Source of the DNA: Phlegmacium glaucopus
Lineage: Eukaryota; Basidiomycota; Agaricomycetes; Agaricales; Cortinariaceae
Direction of reading: 5' to 3'
Assembly: GCA_015039465.1 (NCBI GenBank)
Contig: MU130287.1
Coordinates: 1 to 10,591 of the forward strand
Length of the DNA stretch: 10,591 bases
Notes under the pieces: model-generated
What the model was told of the DNA's origin: nothing
What the model saw: the letters and a program-made list of their open reading frames with translations, nothing else
Databases searched by the model: none
Shown: positions 8,789 to 10,591 of the stretch, one piece after another
How the letters are laid out: the number at the start of each line of letters is the position of its first letter
How positions within the stretch are numbered: position 1 is the first letter of the stretch
Program-made: the position numbers and the translations under genes

Positions 8789-10591
8789 ATATGATTTTAC
8801 CGGTACCAAGCGGGAACATCGCAGTCGACTTTTTTATTATATTTAGCCGTTAAATTTGTTGTTTGCTTCTTTTTGTACGTAACACTCGGTAGCAATAGGT
8901 AGTTTGGGAAGGTGCAGGGTGGTTGTAAGCACCAGGACCGGACTGATGGGTTGGCTGAAGGCAGGGCTACAGAGATCGGTGCTTACTGAGCTAGTCGCTT
9001 CTGTGAGTTTTGAGGCAGTAAGGTAATTGGCAGAGAAAGTTAAGGTTCTAGGGAGGTGCCTGTAACAGAAGCAGTCTAGTGGTGGTCTTTGTCGAAACCG
9101 GTGAAGACGCTAACTTGCGTGAACTAACCAGTTTAAGTACCGGTACTCCAACTGCGATAGTCATTCCCGGATCTTTTTCAGTAGGTGAGCTCTAGTATAA
9201 TACTTCTTTTTCTCTTGGCCTTTAGTGGTTGGAAGGTGTAAGGGACTTGCAATCCATTTTGGCGGACAGGTGGGTTCTATGGAAGGGAAGACTGAAGGTT
9301 TGGCTGAACTCACTGAAGCAATCGGTTACACGGGTTGACTCGCCGGTACCTCAACTGCCAGCAGAAGTGCAGTTCGTAGAGAACTTGTAGTTGTAACTGC
9401 TTCTTCTCGAAAGCATTGAAGACTCTACCTTCAGTAAAAGACAGCTTCTAACAGTATTTTACTCTTACTTTTCTACCTTACTTCGCTGTATGGGACTGCA
9501 AGGACCACTTTAGTTTGGTCCACGGGACGTGCGGAACCTGAGGACGAACTGGAGAGTTACATGGACGCAGGGCTGAAGGTTTCGATGCGAGCAGTGAAGT
9601 TTGCGTTTACGACTGTTGACCAGGTGGTACCTTAACTGCGGAGGATGTTTCGAACTATCAACCTTATCAGGTATTAGATCAGCTGTTCTTTTTATGGAAA
9701 GTTGCAACCGTAAAGTGGGGAGCTGCCTATAGAGTTAGAAGACCCAGTTTAGTGGGGATCGCTACCGCCAACACTGTTGACTTTAACTGGCATGAACTAG
9801 ACATTCTCTCCCTCTGTAAGCTAACTGGACATCTTTCTTTCCAAAAGTAGTTCTCGCAGTACGTTTTGTCTTTGTGTATGTAAGGCTTGGTTTAAGTTGG
9901 CGTGAGGAAGGTGCAGGCCATGTACACGAACTGGAGGATCAGACGGAACTGAAGGCTCAACATTTCCCTGAGCTCACTCAAGACGGCGGTCGCGAGCATT
10001 AGACTATTTTTTTAGTCAGACGCAGGCCTCTTTTGCACTGGTGTCGCTTGGAACGGTGGTAAGGTACCTGTCATAGCAACTCTAGGATCTTGAAGTGGCG
10101 CTCGTAGATGACTCTAGAGGGTCACGCTGATGGAACCAGTGAAAACAATATCTAGCATGGATCACTCGTTATTTTGACAATCGCCTCTCATATCTACATT
10201 TTGCTCATTCAACGCTTGAACTCACCAACTTAAAAGACGGTTAAACGACTTGTGGCGACAGTCAAGAGCCGTACACGGAAGCTGCAGCTCTTGCTCTCGA
10301 ACAGGCGGTTCAAAAGACAAGTCGCGCTACTCTGTCTACAGCGAACTAACTAACTATGCATGGGAAGTCAAGGCTGAAGAACCCTATGTGCTCACTATAG
10401 GAAACGTTTAACAGGATTAAAAAGGTAGATCTTTACTAAATCCTGTAAATATTTACTTGTGTTACTACTTACATGGTACCATAACTACTGCTGGAACTCA
10501 ACTTGGTACTGTGGGACTTGGCCCTGGCGTTAAAAAAAACTGATCCTAGCGGAGCACGTTATCGTAACGTCTGCGCTCGCTGTGGGACCCT
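8789..10591. other. Polarity-flipped kinase HAMP-repeat pseudogene (copy A')
   Basis: Reversed without complementing, this stretch is copy A again with the same stops, indels and introns, nearly base for base to 10448. The last 143 bases (10449-10591) extend beyond the left edge of the window: reversed, they resemble 5590-5745 in copy B, including a GCACGAGGCGAT core, CGGTTCAGGGTGT and GGTTCAACTCAAGG. That is the first HAMP unit upstream of copy A. It is a pseudogene in the corrected orientation and meaningless as written. Confidence 0.88.

Larger units (their letters stand above)
6609..10448. repeat. Right arm of the giant mirror repeat, polarity-flipped
   Basis: This arm is the left arm in reversed letter order. 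Normal translation of either strand gives only short meaningless frames. Taking the complement without reversing, or reversing without complementing, restores introns, start and stop codons, and kinase motifs. No known recombination or replication process yields a parallel-polarity copy, so I infer a sequence-handling artefact. Base composition is unchanged by such a flip, but directional dinucleotides exchange (CpG becomes GpC). Confidence 0.95.

Noticed and set aside
1..10591. Interpretation as an ordinary inverted repeat or palindrome
   Set aside because: The right arm matches the left arm as a plain reversal; its reverse complement does not match, so no hairpin pairing between the arms is possible as written.

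Overview
The window looks like nuclear DNA of a filamentous basidiomycete, probably an agaricomycete. The evidence is a gene split by five short introns (41-63 nt) with GT..AG ends, a multi-pass membrane protein of a type common in mushroom genomes, and decayed copies of a fungal group III (Nik1/Os-1-like) HAMP-repeat histidine kinase. I cannot name the species.

Readable layout, left to right. Bases 1-1660 are a broken + strand HAMP-repeat region of the histidine kinase with introns still in place and no catalytic domains (copy A). Bases 2287-3519 are an apparently intact six-exon minus-strand gene for a seven-helix membrane protein of 321 residues (my splicing). Bases 3820-5390 are mostly non-coding and include a 246 bp tandem duplication. 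Bases 5400-6500 are a second broken kinase copy (copy B), starting in the N-terminal region and ending within the third HAMP unit. Bases 6503-6608 are a short repeat of copy B's N-terminal segment.

The dominant feature is not a gene. From about 6609 to the right end, the sequence is the left part of the window written backwards WITHOUT complementing: base n pairs with the identical base at about 10449-n. I followed this row by row from 1 to about 3818. The outer 1.8 kb is nearly perfect (three differences seen); the inner part is visibly diverged. The right arm therefore makes no sense on either normal strand, but its plain complement read left to right gives a second intact six-exon gene for a 325-residue paralogue of the membrane protein (6907-8155), followed by another kinase pseudogene. 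Bases 10449-10591 continue the mirror into sequence that lies just left of the window.

No known replication, inversion or recombination process copies DNA with parallel polarity. The simplest reading is a data-handling error: a contig or allele joined after reversal without complementing, or complementing without reversal. The corrected locus would be a duplicated pair (kinase pseudogene plus membrane protein gene) in either direct or inverted arrangement. All alignments here were done by eye.
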